Assembly (NCBI GenBank): GCA_910579465.1
Contig: CAJTUB010000002.1
Coordinates: 254,980 to 318,979, forward strand
Length of the DNA stretch: 64,000 nt
Reading direction: 5' to 3'
Origin: an uncultured Lachnospiraceae bacterium
GTDB taxonomy: Bacteria; Bacillota; Clostridia; Lachnospirales; Lachnospiraceae
Shown here in pieces: positions 24,661 through 32,767 of the stretch. Each line of letters starts with the position of its first letter. Within the stretch, counting starts at the first letter, position 1. Made by a program: the position numbers and the translations under genes. The notes beneath the pieces are model-generated. The model saw only the letters and a list, made by a program, of their open reading frames with translations, did no database searches and had not been told where the DNA came from.

Positions 24661-25895
24661 GGAGTAAATAAGACCTTCTCCACTCGTTTCTCATCCATTT
24701 CCAGTACAGTAATCCGGTATCCTTTATATTCAAAAGAATCCTCTTTTTCAGGAACCTTCCCTAACGCACCCATAATCCACCCGTTTACAATTCCGGATTG
24801 GAGTTCCTCCTCATCAGCCTTGATATTTAATAATTCAAATACCTTGTCAATGCTTGCGCTACCGGAAACGATATACTCGGCTTCCGAGGCCTGCTCAATC
24901 TCCGGACTGACTTCATCATACTCATCCCAGATTTCTCCTACAAGCTCTTCCAAAATATCCTCTAATGTGATGATTCCTACTGTCCCTCCATATTCATCTA
25001 AGACAACTGCAATATGTATCTTTTTCTGCTGTAATTCTTTTAATAGTGTGCCAAGTTTTTTATTTTTTGGAATAAATAGTGCCGGCCGGATAATTTCGGA
25101 GATTTCCTTATTGGCATGATATACATCATTGTAAAAATCCTTTTGATAGATTATCCCGATGATGTGGTCTATCGTATCTTCAAAGATAGGGAGCCTTGAA
25201 TAAGCTGTATTGGCAAAAACAGCCGCAATTCCTTCTTTGCTTGTTTTTGTTGAGACGGCGGTAATATCAATTCTTGGAGTTAATATATCAACGGCTTCCT
25301 GCCCGGTAAATCCGAGCGCACTCCGAATCAGCATATTTTCCTGCTCATCAATACCGCCGTCCTGCTTTGCTTCTTCTACGATGGATAATAGCTCTTCTTC
25401 TGTAATACCGTTTTCAGCAGTCGATTTAATCAGGATGGATAGAAGTTTTTTCCATTGCCGGAACAGAAAATTGAACGGAGTAAGTAATAGTATAAATGCA
25501 TTTAGGAAAGGGGCTGAAAACATAGCAAACTTTTCCGGGGATTCTTTTGCAATGCTTTTCGGGGACACTTCTCCAAAAACCAGGACAACTATTGTAGTAA
25601 CAGCAGTAGATATCCCCGGACCGATTTCATTCCCCAGCAATTTGACAAATAGCACAGTAGCCAGAGATGCACTTGTAATGTTTACGATATTGTTTCCAAT
25701 CAGAATTGTCGACAATAAACTGTCGTAATTCTCGGATAACCGCATGACTAAGCGTGCCCTTTTATTTCCCTTTTCTGCCATAGTTTTAATCCGGATCCGG
25801 TTAAAGGATGAAAACGCTGTTTCGGTTGCTGAAAAATATGCCGACATAATAATGCTGATAATGATTATTACAAGTGAAACTGTTTCGTTTTCCAT
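24642..25895 (-). CDS. Hemolysin-family/CorC-HlyC transporter-like protein (CNNM + CBS)
   Basis: A 417-residue protein with an N-terminal CNNM membrane domain (about 1-150: IIISIIMSAYFSATETAFSS and LVFGEVSPKSIAKESPEK), a pair of CBS domains (about 200-320; MIRSALGFTGQEAVDILTPR leads into them, then VLDEYGGTVGIITLEDILEE) and a C-terminal CorC/HlyC domain. Proteins of this layout take part in magnesium or cobalt homeostasis; despite the name they are not proven hemolysins. It is monocistronic, and its end overlaps the shared terminator. Confidence 0.9.
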   Translation of the reverse strand: MENETVSLVIIIISIIMSAYFSATETAFSSFNRIRIKTMAEKGNKRARLVMRLSENYDSLLSTILIGNNIVNITSASLATVLFVKLLGNEIGPGISTAVTTIVVLVFGEVSPKSIAKESPEKFAMFSAPFLNAFILLLTPFNFLFRQWKKLLSILIKSTAENGITEEELLSIVEEAKQDGGIDEQENMLIRSALGFTGQEAVDILTPRIDITAVSTKTSKEGIAAVFANTAYSRLPIFEDTIDHIIGIIYQKDFYNDVYHANKEISEIIRPALFIPKNKKLGTLLKELQQKKIHIAVVLDEYGGTVGIITLEDILEELVGEIWDEYDEVSPEIEQASEAEYIVSGSASIDKVFELLNIKADEEELQSGIVNGWIMGALGKVPEKEDSFEYKGYRITVLEMDEKRVEKVLFTPKRSAV

Positions 25896-25984
25896 AGTTA
25901 CCTCGTAATTCTGTTTGCTTCTATCATATTATTTTGTTTTTTTATCAATTACTACTATTTTATTATTTTTCCCCAGGGTTCTGG

Positions 25985-26860
25985 TTAATAGCGTAACGTA
26001 CTCCTTGACAGAAGCTCCCGGTCGCATTCCTCCAGCACCTCTTTGTCTGCGGCAACAATATAGAAAAACAGGGAGACCTGTTTTTCCTCAAGGTAGGTTC
26101 CGTAGAGCCTGCCATACATGCAAACCGACGCAAGCGGCTCCTTCGCCGGAAAGCCCGGTCTGCCATACTGGAGATAGGACTGGGTGAAGCCGTGGTAGAT
26201 GTGGGCGGCGCCGTTTACGGTAAGCTCGGCATCGATACGGAAGAAATCGTTTTTTCCGGCATAGGACTGTCCGCCCGTGATTTCTGTCACCCTCCAGTCA
26301 AATACCGCATTTGCCGCGGTCAGTCCGAACTCGGAGAGCACCAGGGACTGGAAGTCATACCTCGGCACCTCTGCCACAGCGTCAGCATCCGGGAAAAGCG
26401 TGCCGTCGGCAGCTTCTGAAAACCCGTAAGGAAGTCCCCTCTCGTCCTTTACAAGATAGGCGCCATAGAAGCTGTTGTAATAAGGAGACTCCGTATCATA
26501 CAGCCTGCTGCAGCCCCGGAGGGGTGAAAATGCAGGGAAATTATACAGGATAGTCAGGGACAGGGAAGGGTTTCCGGTGAACCTCCGGAAGCCGCTGTCC
26601 GCGCAGAAGGTCATAACAAAGGGATACCAGTCGGAGCGCGGTGTGGAAAGCCCGCCCGGAATAGAAAGGGTAATCCCTTCCGTTGCCAGGATGCTGTCTG
26701 CCTCATGCATTCTGCTGTAAACGGACATCACTGCCATGCTGTAAAAGACATTGGCAGCGGGCGAAAGAAGGAGCAGGAGGAGCAGGGCAGCAGCTCTTCC
26801 AAAGCGTCTTTTCTTTACTGTAATCCGTAGTGTATTCTGTTGCGAAGCTCTTTTTTTCAT
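25985..26860 (-). CDS. Unrecognised membrane-anchored extracytoplasmic protein
   Basis: A 291-residue protein with a basic N-terminus and one hydrophobic stretch (about 24-45, with a run of leucines) that should act as an uncleaved anchor or signal. The rest is a soluble domain rich in Tyr and Phe with several strand-like segments. It has four cysteines (FCADSGF, RGCSRLY, SVCMYG, EECDRE). I do not recognise a family. No conserved catalytic motif is visible. It has its own position between corC and a TetR gene, with 264 bases upstream that hold no gene. Confidence 0.6.
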   Translation of the reverse strand: MKKRASQQNTLRITVKKRRFGRAAALLLLLLLSPAANVFYSMAVMSVYSRMHEADSILATEGITLSIPGGLSTPRSDWYPFVMTFCADSGFRRFTGNPSLSLTILYNFPAFSPLRGCSRLYDTESPYYNSFYGAYLVKDERGLPYGFSEAADGTLFPDADAVAEVPRYDFQSLVLSEFGLTAANAVFDWRVTEITGGQSYAGKNDFFRIDAELTVNGAAHIYHGFTQSYLQYGRPGFPAKEPLASVCMYGRLYGTYLEEKQVSLFFYIVAADKEVLEECDRELLSRSTLRY

Positions 26861-27052
26861 GGAAGCCCTTTCTTGTTTTTCTTAGCTGTTTTGTTGTTCT
26901 CTTTTATCTTGACATAAGTCCGGGAAAAATACAAGTCCCCGGATTTTTAGTGTACGCACTTTTCAGGCAGTTTTGGGGGAAGCAGTGATTTAATCAGCGC
27001 CTCTTTAAAAAGCTCTGGGAAGTACCATCCATGTAAATTTTAAAACTGATGC

Positions 27053-27107
27053 TTGACTTTTCGGTGCAAATGGTATATTATTATGACTGAAACGGTATTT
27101 ACGGTCA
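27053..27107 (+). promoter_or_regulatory. Promoter and candidate operator of the second tetR gene
   Basis: TTGACT at 27053 and TATTAT at 27076 are 17 bases apart. Just downstream, TGACTG (27084-27089) and CGGTCA (27102-27107) form an imperfect inverted repeat at the predicted start. Autoregulation by the TetR protein encoded 18 bases later is likely. Confidence 0.5.
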
Positions 27108-27125
27108 CAAAAAGGAGAGGGTATT

Positions 27126-27704
27126 ATGCCGAGAAGTTTTACAGAACGGGAAAAAGAAAACATCAGACGGAAACTGGAGGAAGCCTGTAAGCAGAGCTGG
27201 ACACAGTATGGCTATAAGAAAACGAGCGTGGATGAGCTTTGCAGGCAGGCAGGTATCTCAAAAGGAGCCTTTTATCTCTTCTTTGAATCAAAGGAAGCTC
27301 TTTTTTGCGAGGTTTTATGTTCCGTCCAGAAGCAAATCTGTGATGCGGCTTCTGATTTTATCGAAAGGCAAAAGGATAAGTCTGGTGTTGTAGCTGCACT
27401 GAAACTTATTTACCGGGAATATGATAAGAATAATTTTTTATGTGAGTCAGACAGCAGTGATTTTACAATTTTGATGAACAAGCTGTCCGAGGAACAGGCA
27501 AAAAAAATGGAGGACTCGAATCGTATGAGCCGGCAGCTTTTTTTGGAACACCCGCATTTGAAGTTTAAGGTCGATGCTGATATGGCGATGTCAGTTATTT
27601 ATTCTTTAATTATGAATATTAAAAACAAGAGTATTCTCCCGTATGACCACAGGGAAACCTTTGATTTTATGGTGGAGCATCTGATTGACAGCTTATATGA
27701 ATAA
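27126..27704 (+). CDS. TetR/AcrR family regulator
   Basis: A 192-residue regulator. The DNA-binding part is near residues 25-50, with KTSVDELCRQAGISKGAFYLFF followed by ESKEALFCEVL, textbook TetR. The remaining helices form an effector domain of unknown ligand. AAAGGAGAGG precedes the ATG. The DUF4180 gene begins 13 bases after its stop, so the pair is one operon, preceded by an inverted repeat that could be its operator. Confidence 0.85.
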   Translation: MPRSFTEREKENIRRKLEEACKQSWTQYGYKKTSVDELCRQAGISKGAFYLFFESKEALFCEVLCSVQKQICDAASDFIERQKDKSGVVAALKLIYREYDKNNFLCESDSSDFTILMNKLSEEQAKKMEDSNRMSRQLFLEHPHLKFKVDADMAMSVIYSLIMNIKNKSILPYDHRETFDFMVEHLIDSLYE

Positions 27705-27717
27705 TAGGAGGCAGAAA

Positions 27718-28098
27718 ATGAAAACAGAAGTTGTGAGAAAAAATAATACAGAGGTTGCAGTTGTGAGCAGTGACGAGCTGCTGATTACGGATGTCCAGTC
27801 TGCGTTGGATTTTATTATGACAGTGAAGTATGAAACGGGCTGTAGCAATATTGCCGTAAATAAGGAAGCCATTGTAGATGACTTTTTTATTTTAAGCACC
27901 TGCCTGGCAGGAGAAATATTGCAGAAATTTATCAATTATGGCGTGCGGGTTGCAATCTACGGAGATTTTTCAAAGTACACGAGCAAGCCCTTGAAAGACC
28001 TGATATATGAGAGCAATCAAGGAAAAGATATTTATTTTCAGCCTGACGTTTCTCTTGCAGTCAATATGCTTTCCGGATATTGTTCAGGCAAATGTTAA
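27718..28098 (+). CDS. DUF4180 domain protein
   Basis: A 126-residue protein matching the DUF4180 family. Seen are DVQSALDFIMTVKYETGC, EAIVDDFFILSTCLAGEILQKFINYGVRVAIYGDFS and the tail YTSKPLKDLIYESNQGKDIYF. The family has a STAS-like look and no proven role; it often sits beside regulators, as here. The ATG at 27718 has AGGAGG upstream. It is co-transcribed with the TetR gene and ends in a strong terminator. Confidence 0.8.
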   Translation: MKTEVVRKNNTEVAVVSSDELLITDVQSALDFIMTVKYETGCSNIAVNKEAIVDDFFILSTCLAGEILQKFINYGVRVAIYGDFSKYTSKPLKDLIYESNQGKDIYFQPDVSLAVNMLSGYCSGKC

Positions 28099-28130
28099 GG
28101 GAGCGGTCAGGCTTGACCGCTCCCTTATCT
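28096..28130 (+). terminator. Terminator of the tetR-DUF4180 operon
   Basis: A perfect 14-bp stem (TAAGGGAGCGGTCA paired with its complement) with a four-base loop begins in the DUF4180 stop codon. The tail ATCTGGCTCTTT is only moderately T-rich, but the stem is very strong. Confidence 0.75.
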
Positions 28131-28159
28131 GGCTCTTTAATGAATTTGAAACGAATTTC

Positions 28160-28588
28160 CTATTTTGTAAAATCAATCTCGTATCTTGTTCCATCGGAAA
28201 ACAATATGCCGTCTGTCAGGTCGATACGCAGGATACAGGTATTTTCATCTTCAAAATTATTATGACCATTATCAATCCATTCTGCAAACATGGTTTTCAT
28301 CTGATTTGCAATCTGCTCATTTTCTTTTTTGCAAAACCACCCTAAATTAGTTCCCGTCCCATGTGCTGTAAACCATTCTCCGGATATTGCAACAACAGGA
28401 TTTTGGGCAATCTGCCTCATCTTGTTGGAAAGTGCATAGGTAAGTACATAGAAGGCGCCTTTATCATAATATCCGTCAACAGTACGCACATGTGGTACAC
28501 CGTCTTCGACAGTGGCCAATGCGATTAAACTGTCTTTTCCAAAGCGTTCCATTATGGCTTTTTCTACATTTTCTTTTAATTTTTCCAT
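28160..28588 (-). CDS. Pyridoxamine 5'-phosphate oxidase-family flavoprotein
   Basis: A 142-residue split-barrel protein of the PNPOx-like superfamily. The strands SLIALATVEDGVPHVRTVDG and AFYVLTYALSNKMRQIAQNP, then VAISGEWFTAHGTG, match the FMN-binding fold. Short proteins of this type are usually general flavin or heme-binding reductases rather than true pyridoxine oxidases. TGCTCCTTTTG on the plus strand (AGGAG on the minus) gives the ribosome site. It is monocistronic and convergent with the DUF4180 gene. Confidence 0.8.
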   Translation of the reverse strand: MEKLKENVEKAIMERFGKDSLIALATVEDGVPHVRTVDGYYDKGAFYVLTYALSNKMRQIAQNPVVAISGEWFTAHGTGTNLGWFCKKENEQIANQMKTMFAEWIDNGHNNFEDENTCILRIDLTDGILFSDGTRYEIDFTK

Positions 28589-28749
28589 GCTCTTCTGCTC
28601 CTTTTGTAATGAGAAAATTTTTTTTATGTATCACTGACGATTTCTATGATACAAAATAGCAAAATTATTTACCACCAATTTTAAAGTGCTTTTCGCAACT
28701 TTGGATTGCTGATAGAAAAATCCTGTCTCTTTGTTTGTCATTGCTTTAT

Positions 28750-29241
28750 TCACAGAGCTGCCTGTTTCAATACTGCGCGCACATTCATTAAAGAAAAGCC
28801 TAATAGGTTTTGACCTTGCCACTCGTGCAAATGCAATCGCCGTTCGTCTTTCATTGAAAGGCCGATTCCCCATATTCTATCTTGAACTGCGCATTCTGCC
28901 AACAGGGTGTTTTGTGTAGCAAGAAGTCTTTCTTTCAATTCAACATTTTGTTGAAATTTTTCAAGCAAGCCCTGATAGACAATGATTTGCCGCATGCCAT
29001 TCCATATGATATCTTCATAGTTTTTGACAGAGCGCCCTAAGGCTTTGATTTTTCCTACATTTGATGTGTTTAATATTTGCTCTGCAATTTCCATGTCGTT
29101 AAAAAGTAATGCTTTCTGATACATCATGTACTGTTCCATAGAAGAATATGGAATATTGTTTACGGAAAAATCTGCAAGATACCAGTTGCTTAAATAGCCA
29201 TTCATTTCATCAGGGTTATGGAAACAAATTATCTCCTTCAT
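28750..29241 (-). CDS. NADAR (YbiA-like) family protein
   Basis: A 163-residue NADAR-domain protein. The family marks are present: LSNWYLADFSVNNIPYSSME at the start, QYMMYQKALLF, the helix KALGRSVKNYEDIIWNGMRQ, and the C-terminal IWGIGLSM...WQGQNLLGFSLMNVR. NADAR proteins have been linked to N-glycosidase or ADP-ribose removal chemistry, including repair of riboflavin intermediates and reversal of guanine ADP-ribosylation; which is relevant is unknown. The ATG at 29241 is chosen because AGAGGTGG lies eight bases upstream; a GTG at 29253 has none. It stands alone. Confidence 0.85.
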   Translation of the reverse strand: MKEIICFHNPDEMNGYLSNWYLADFSVNNIPYSSMEQYMMYQKALLFNDMEIAEQILNTSNVGKIKALGRSVKNYEDIIWNGMRQIIVYQGLLEKFQQNVELKERLLATQNTLLAECAVQDRIWGIGLSMKDERRLHLHEWQGQNLLGFSLMNVRAVLKQAAL

Positions 29242-29416
29242 ACTAAGGTCCACCTCTCCATTCCGATTTTTGTTTCTTTGCTTTTATTCTATCATAATTC
29301 CGCAGGCGTGAACATGAAAAACTTTGGATTTTTAAAATAATATTGCTTTTTTATTGCCCGGTCCGTATAATCAATAACAGGAAAATAACTACTGCCGTAA
29401 TTGTGGAGGACAAGAA

Positions 29417-30634
29417 ATGGAAGCAGAAAACAAAATTTCAAAGGCAAAAAGGAAGCTGATTGCGTTAGTGTTGATTTATTCGGGGATTGCTTTTGCACTG
29501 ATAGGCTTTGTTGCGTTTCAGGTATTTTCCGAGAAGAAGAAAGAAGCTTCTGAGAATGGGAAAGAAGTAATTGATTTATCCGCACCTGCGTCGGAGGGGG
29601 AGGTGGAGGAGGGACAGTATGTCAGGCTGGAAATTGCCGCGCTGCCGAAGGCAATGCTTCCCGTGATGGAAAATGTCGGTATATTTTATTATGTGACAGA
29701 CGTAAATAACCATATTTATATTGCAAATTTGTCCAATGAAACGATGAAGGGTATCATTGATACACTGGATGCAGGGAGCGGGGAATTAAATTCCGCTTAC
29801 CAGTTCCAGGGTATGATTTGTAAGCTTACCGAGCCGATTAAAAAAATAGCGATATCGAACAGCGTTATGGCGTTTGGAAATAATAAAATAAACCTCGATA
29901 ATTTTTCAGAATATTTCGATGAATTTTACATAAAGGATGGTGTTACCGGAAAAGGAAGTACAATCAGTAAAAGTACCGTTACGCTGTATGTGGCTCTGGT
30001 GCTTTGCGGCGTGCTTTTTCTTATCGTAGCGTTCGGACATATTGTACCGGGGCTGATAAGCCTGAATAGGGGGGAGTTTGGCGTCATGGATGAGAAGGTG
30101 ATGTGGCAGGCGTTACAAAAACATCTTCCGGAAGGGGAAACACTGGAAGCGGGGATATGCGGCGCCGGGCTTCAGACAAACGTCAGACAGGTATTCGGAA
30201 AGTGTGTCCTTGCCGGGGAGCGGCTGATAGCAGATGAAAACGGGACGACGCTCCGGGTAAGTAAAAGTAAGTATGCAAGGTTTGGCGTATACATCGGGAT
30301 TAGCTGGAACTATTTGATTCTTTCTGAATGCGAAACCTACAAGCATTATTATGAGATTGACAGCGTCCCGGAGCCGGTGGAGGGCGCTGTAGAGGAAATT
30401 GATACGGAGCTCCGCTTAGAGGATATCGGCACCTGCTTCCCGCTTGCAGAAATCCAGAATTGTGAGTTTAAAAACTCATGGACAGGAGCCGTCAGGTGTT
30501 CCATTACAATGAAAAACGGCAGCTTCCTTAAGCTCGGACTGCCGAAGCAGGGCGGGCTGGGTATGCCGGAGCATGCAAAATACCGTGAAGTGCTGATAAA
30601 ACGCCTGCGTACCTGCAGTACGGGGAATAGATAG
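29417..30634 (+). CDS. Unrecognised two-span membrane protein
   Basis: A 405-residue protein with membrane spans at about 13-35 and 190-212. Between them lies a ~150-residue extracytoplasmic domain (LSAPASEGEVEEGQYVRLEI onward) and after them a ~190-residue cytoplasmic domain with several strands. I do not recognise either domain. The layout (short cytoplasmic start, outside domain, span, larger inside domain) would fit a sensor or structural membrane protein; nothing else supports this. GAGGACAAGAA is a weak ribosome site. The gene is not clearly linked to a neighbour. Confidence 0.65.
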   Translation: MEAENKISKAKRKLIALVLIYSGIAFALIGFVAFQVFSEKKKEASENGKEVIDLSAPASEGEVEEGQYVRLEIAALPKAMLPVMENVGIFYYVTDVNNHIYIANLSNETMKGIIDTLDAGSGELNSAYQFQGMICKLTEPIKKIAISNSVMAFGNNKINLDNFSEYFDEFYIKDGVTGKGSTISKSTVTLYVALVLCGVLFLIVAFGHIVPGLISLNRGEFGVMDEKVMWQALQKHLPEGETLEAGICGAGLQTNVRQVFGKCVLAGERLIADENGTTLRVSKSKYARFGVYIGISWNYLILSECETYKHYYEIDSVPEPVEGAVEEIDTELRLEDIGTCFPLAEIQNCEFKNSWTGAVRCSITMKNGSFLKLGLPKQGGLGMPEHAKYREVLIKRLRTCSTGNR

Positions 30635-30770
30635 GTCTGGTTTTCCACAGTTTGCATACCCTTTGTGGCTTAAACGGAAAGGCTGGTTTTGTTTTAAACG
30701 GAGGAAGTCCCTGCCGCGGAATATTTGTAAAAAAAGTGCACATACTTCATTTATTGAAGGAGGGAATGCA

Positions 30771-31214
30771 ATGCTTGGCTTTATAATTGCAATTATTTCC
30801 GGTGCGCTTATGAGTGTGCAGGGAATCTGGAATGCGGGCGTTACAAAGCAGACGAGCGTCTGGACAGCGGCGGGTTTTGTGCAGTTTTCCGCCCTGCTGG
30901 TCTGTATTATGGCATGGTTTGTTTCGGGGAAGGAAAAGGGAATACGTTCCCTGCTTTCCGTCAGCCCGAAGTATTTTCTGCTTGGCGGGATTCTCGGCGC
31001 ATTTATTACATTTACCGTTATTAAGAGTGTAGCGATGCTCGGACCGGCAAAGTCGGCAATGTTTATCGTGACGGCGCAGCTGATTGTCGCGTATGTGATA
31101 GAGCTGTTCGGACTGTTTGGCGTGGAAAAGGTGCCGTTTTCGTGGCAGAAGCTGTGCGCGGCGGCGGTTACCGTGGGCGGCGTCATCTGGTTCAAATCTT
31201 CGGGCTCAAAATAG
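30771..31214 (+). CDS. Small DMT-superfamily membrane protein (YdcZ/DUF606-like)
   Basis: A 147-residue protein with five hydrophobic segments. The start FIIAIISGALMSVQGIWNAG and the middle GGILGAFITFTVIKSVAMLGPAKSA match the short DMT (drug/metabolite transporter) proteins of the YdcZ/DUF606 type, which work as dimers. AAGGAGGG precedes the ATG at 30771. No substrate can be proposed. It lies between the unrecognised membrane protein and comEA and appears monocistronic. Confidence 0.8.
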   Translation: MLGFIIAIISGALMSVQGIWNAGVTKQTSVWTAAGFVQFSALLVCIMAWFVSGKEKGIRSLLSVSPKYFLLGGILGAFITFTVIKSVAMLGPAKSAMFIVTAQLIVAYVIELFGLFGVEKVPFSWQKLCAAAVTVGGVIWFKSSGSK

Positions 31215-31314
31215 GGGGAGGCAGGGGAAAAGCACTTGTTTTTTTGGCGTTTATCCGTTAAAATAGAGGAGGAGAGAACAGGTCCGCCGTTTTCTTGAAT
31301 TGAAGGAGGAAGCG

Positions 31315-32040
31315 ATGGACAAAAGACAGAAAAGAAAAGTATGGCTGGCTGCCGGTTTTGTTACCGTCTGCGGGCTGGCTTCGCTCGGCTCGTATTACGT
31401 GTCGCAGCAAAAGGAGCAGATGGTACTGCAACGGAAAGAGGAGAGCCCTGCAGCGGACGGGGAAGGAGTCTCTGTTTCCGGGAAAGGGAGCAGCGGCGGA
31501 GCGGAGCTGGCAGACGGCAGTACAGGGGGAGCCGGAGGTGCTTTGGATACGGAGCATACAGCGCGTGCAGAGGCTGTGCCGGAGGAGACGCTTTGTGTGT
31601 ATATCTGCGGAGCGGTAGCCGCCGAGGGTGTGTACTCCCTTCCGGCGGGAAGCCGTCTTGTCGATGCGGTGGATGCCGCAGGCGGCTTTACTGCGGAAGC
31701 GGACCGTGCGTATCACAATCTCGCGGCGTATCTTTCCGACGGACAGAAGGTTTATGTGCCGACCGGAGCGGAGACAGAGGAGCTGACCGCAGCAGAGCGT
31801 CTTGACGGTAGGACAGAAGCGGAGGGCGGGGACAGGAAGGAGCCTCTGCCGGTGAATATTAATACGGCGGACAAGGAGCTTTTGATGACATTACCCGGAA
31901 TCGGGGAGGCAAAGGCAGAGAGTATTCTTACTTACCGGAAGAATGCCGGACCGTTTCAGGAAACCGGGGAGCTGAAGAAGGTAAGCGGAATCGGGGAAGC
32001 CATGTTTGAGCGTATAAAAGACAAAATTGTAGTAAAATAA
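31315..32040 (+). CDS. comEA: ComEA-like competence DNA-binding protein
   Basis: A 241-residue protein with an N-terminal anchor (about 8-26), a low-complexity Gly/Ser/Glu linker (about 35-95), an SLBB domain (LCVYICGAVAAEGVYSLPAG, about 98-160) and a C-terminal helix-hairpin-helix pair (PVNINTADKELLMTLPGIGE, about 178-241). This is the ComEA layout: it binds double-stranded DNA at the cell surface and passes it to ComEC. AAGGAGGAAG precedes the ATG at 31315. Response regulator, histidine kinase and lipoprotein genes follow before comEC. Confidence 0.9.
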   Translation: MDKRQKRKVWLAAGFVTVCGLASLGSYYVSQQKEQMVLQRKEESPAADGEGVSVSGKGSSGGAELADGSTGGAGGALDTEHTARAEAVPEETLCVYICGAVAAEGVYSLPAGSRLVDAVDAAGGFTAEADRAYHNLAAYLSDGQKVYVPTGAETEELTAAERLDGRTEAEGGDRKEPLPVNINTADKELLMTLPGIGEAKAESILTYRKNAGPFQETGELKKVSGIGEAMFERIKDKIVVK

Positions 32041-32052
32041 AGAGGTGTTTGT

Positions 32053-32742
32053 GTGGAGAAAAAGGTTTTGGTAGTAGACGACGAAAAGCTGATTGTCAAG
32101 GGAATTAAGTTCAGTCTGGAGCAGGAGGGGCTTTTGGTGGACTGCGCCTATGACGGCGAGGAGGCATTGGCGGCAGTGCAGGCAAATTCCTATGATGTCA
32201 TTCTTCTGGATGTGATGCTGCCGCAGCTTTCCGGGTTTGAGGTATGCAGCCGGATTCGTGAGTTTTCGGATGTACCGATTGTGATGCTGACTGCAAAGAG
32301 TGAAGATATTGACAAAATTATGGGACTGGAATACGGTGCAGATGATTATATTACCAAACCTTTTAATATTCTGGAGGTAAAGGCGCGTATTAAGGCAATT
32401 CTCCGCCGCAGCGGAAAGCGTGATGGCGGGGACGCGGGCGAGAAGAAGCTTTCGGTCGGGGATATCCGTCTGGAGCGTGCAGGCAGAAGGGTATTTTTAA
32501 AGGGGCAGGAAGTGAATCTTACGGCAAAGGAGTTTGATTTGCTGGAGCTGCTTATGACAAATCCGAACAAGGTATACAGCCGGGAAAACCTTTTGAATAT
32601 TGTCTGGGGCTATGAATATCCGGGGGATGTGAGAACGGTAGACGTACATGTGAGAAGGCTTCGTGAGAAGATAGAACGTAACCCGAGTGAACCGGACTAT
32701 ATACATACAAAATGGGGGGTTGGCTATTTTTTCAAAATTTAA
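32053..32742 (+). CDS. OmpR/PhoB-family response regulator
   Basis: A 229-residue response regulator. The receiver (1-120) has the acidic pair in VVDDEK, the phosphorylated Asp in VILLDVMLP, the Thr in MLTAKS and the Lys in DDYITKPF. The C-terminal winged helix (about 132-229) includes LTAKEFDLLELLM and VDVHVRRLREKI. It begins with GTG at 32053, five bases after AGAGGTG. The histidine kinase frame overlaps or directly follows its end, so the two are a cognate pair. The target genes are unknown; the lipoprotein gene next to them is a natural candidate. Confidence 0.95.
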   Translation: MEKKVLVVDDEKLIVKGIKFSLEQEGLLVDCAYDGEEALAAVQANSYDVILLDVMLPQLSGFEVCSRIREFSDVPIVMLTAKSEDIDKIMGLEYGADDYITKPFNILEVKARIKAILRRSGKRDGGDAGEKKLSVGDIRLERAGRRVFLKGQEVNLTAKEFDLLELLMTNPNKVYSRENLLNIVWGYEYPGDVRTVDVHVRRLREKIERNPSEPDYIHTKWGVGYFFKI

Positions 32743-32767
32743 GGGAAAGCTGAGAGCATGGAAAAGC

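Noticed and set aside
28631..28873. A minus-strand 80-codon frame overlapping the end of the NADAR gene
   Set aside because: It overlaps the conserved C-terminus of the NADAR gene in another phase and has no ribosome site.
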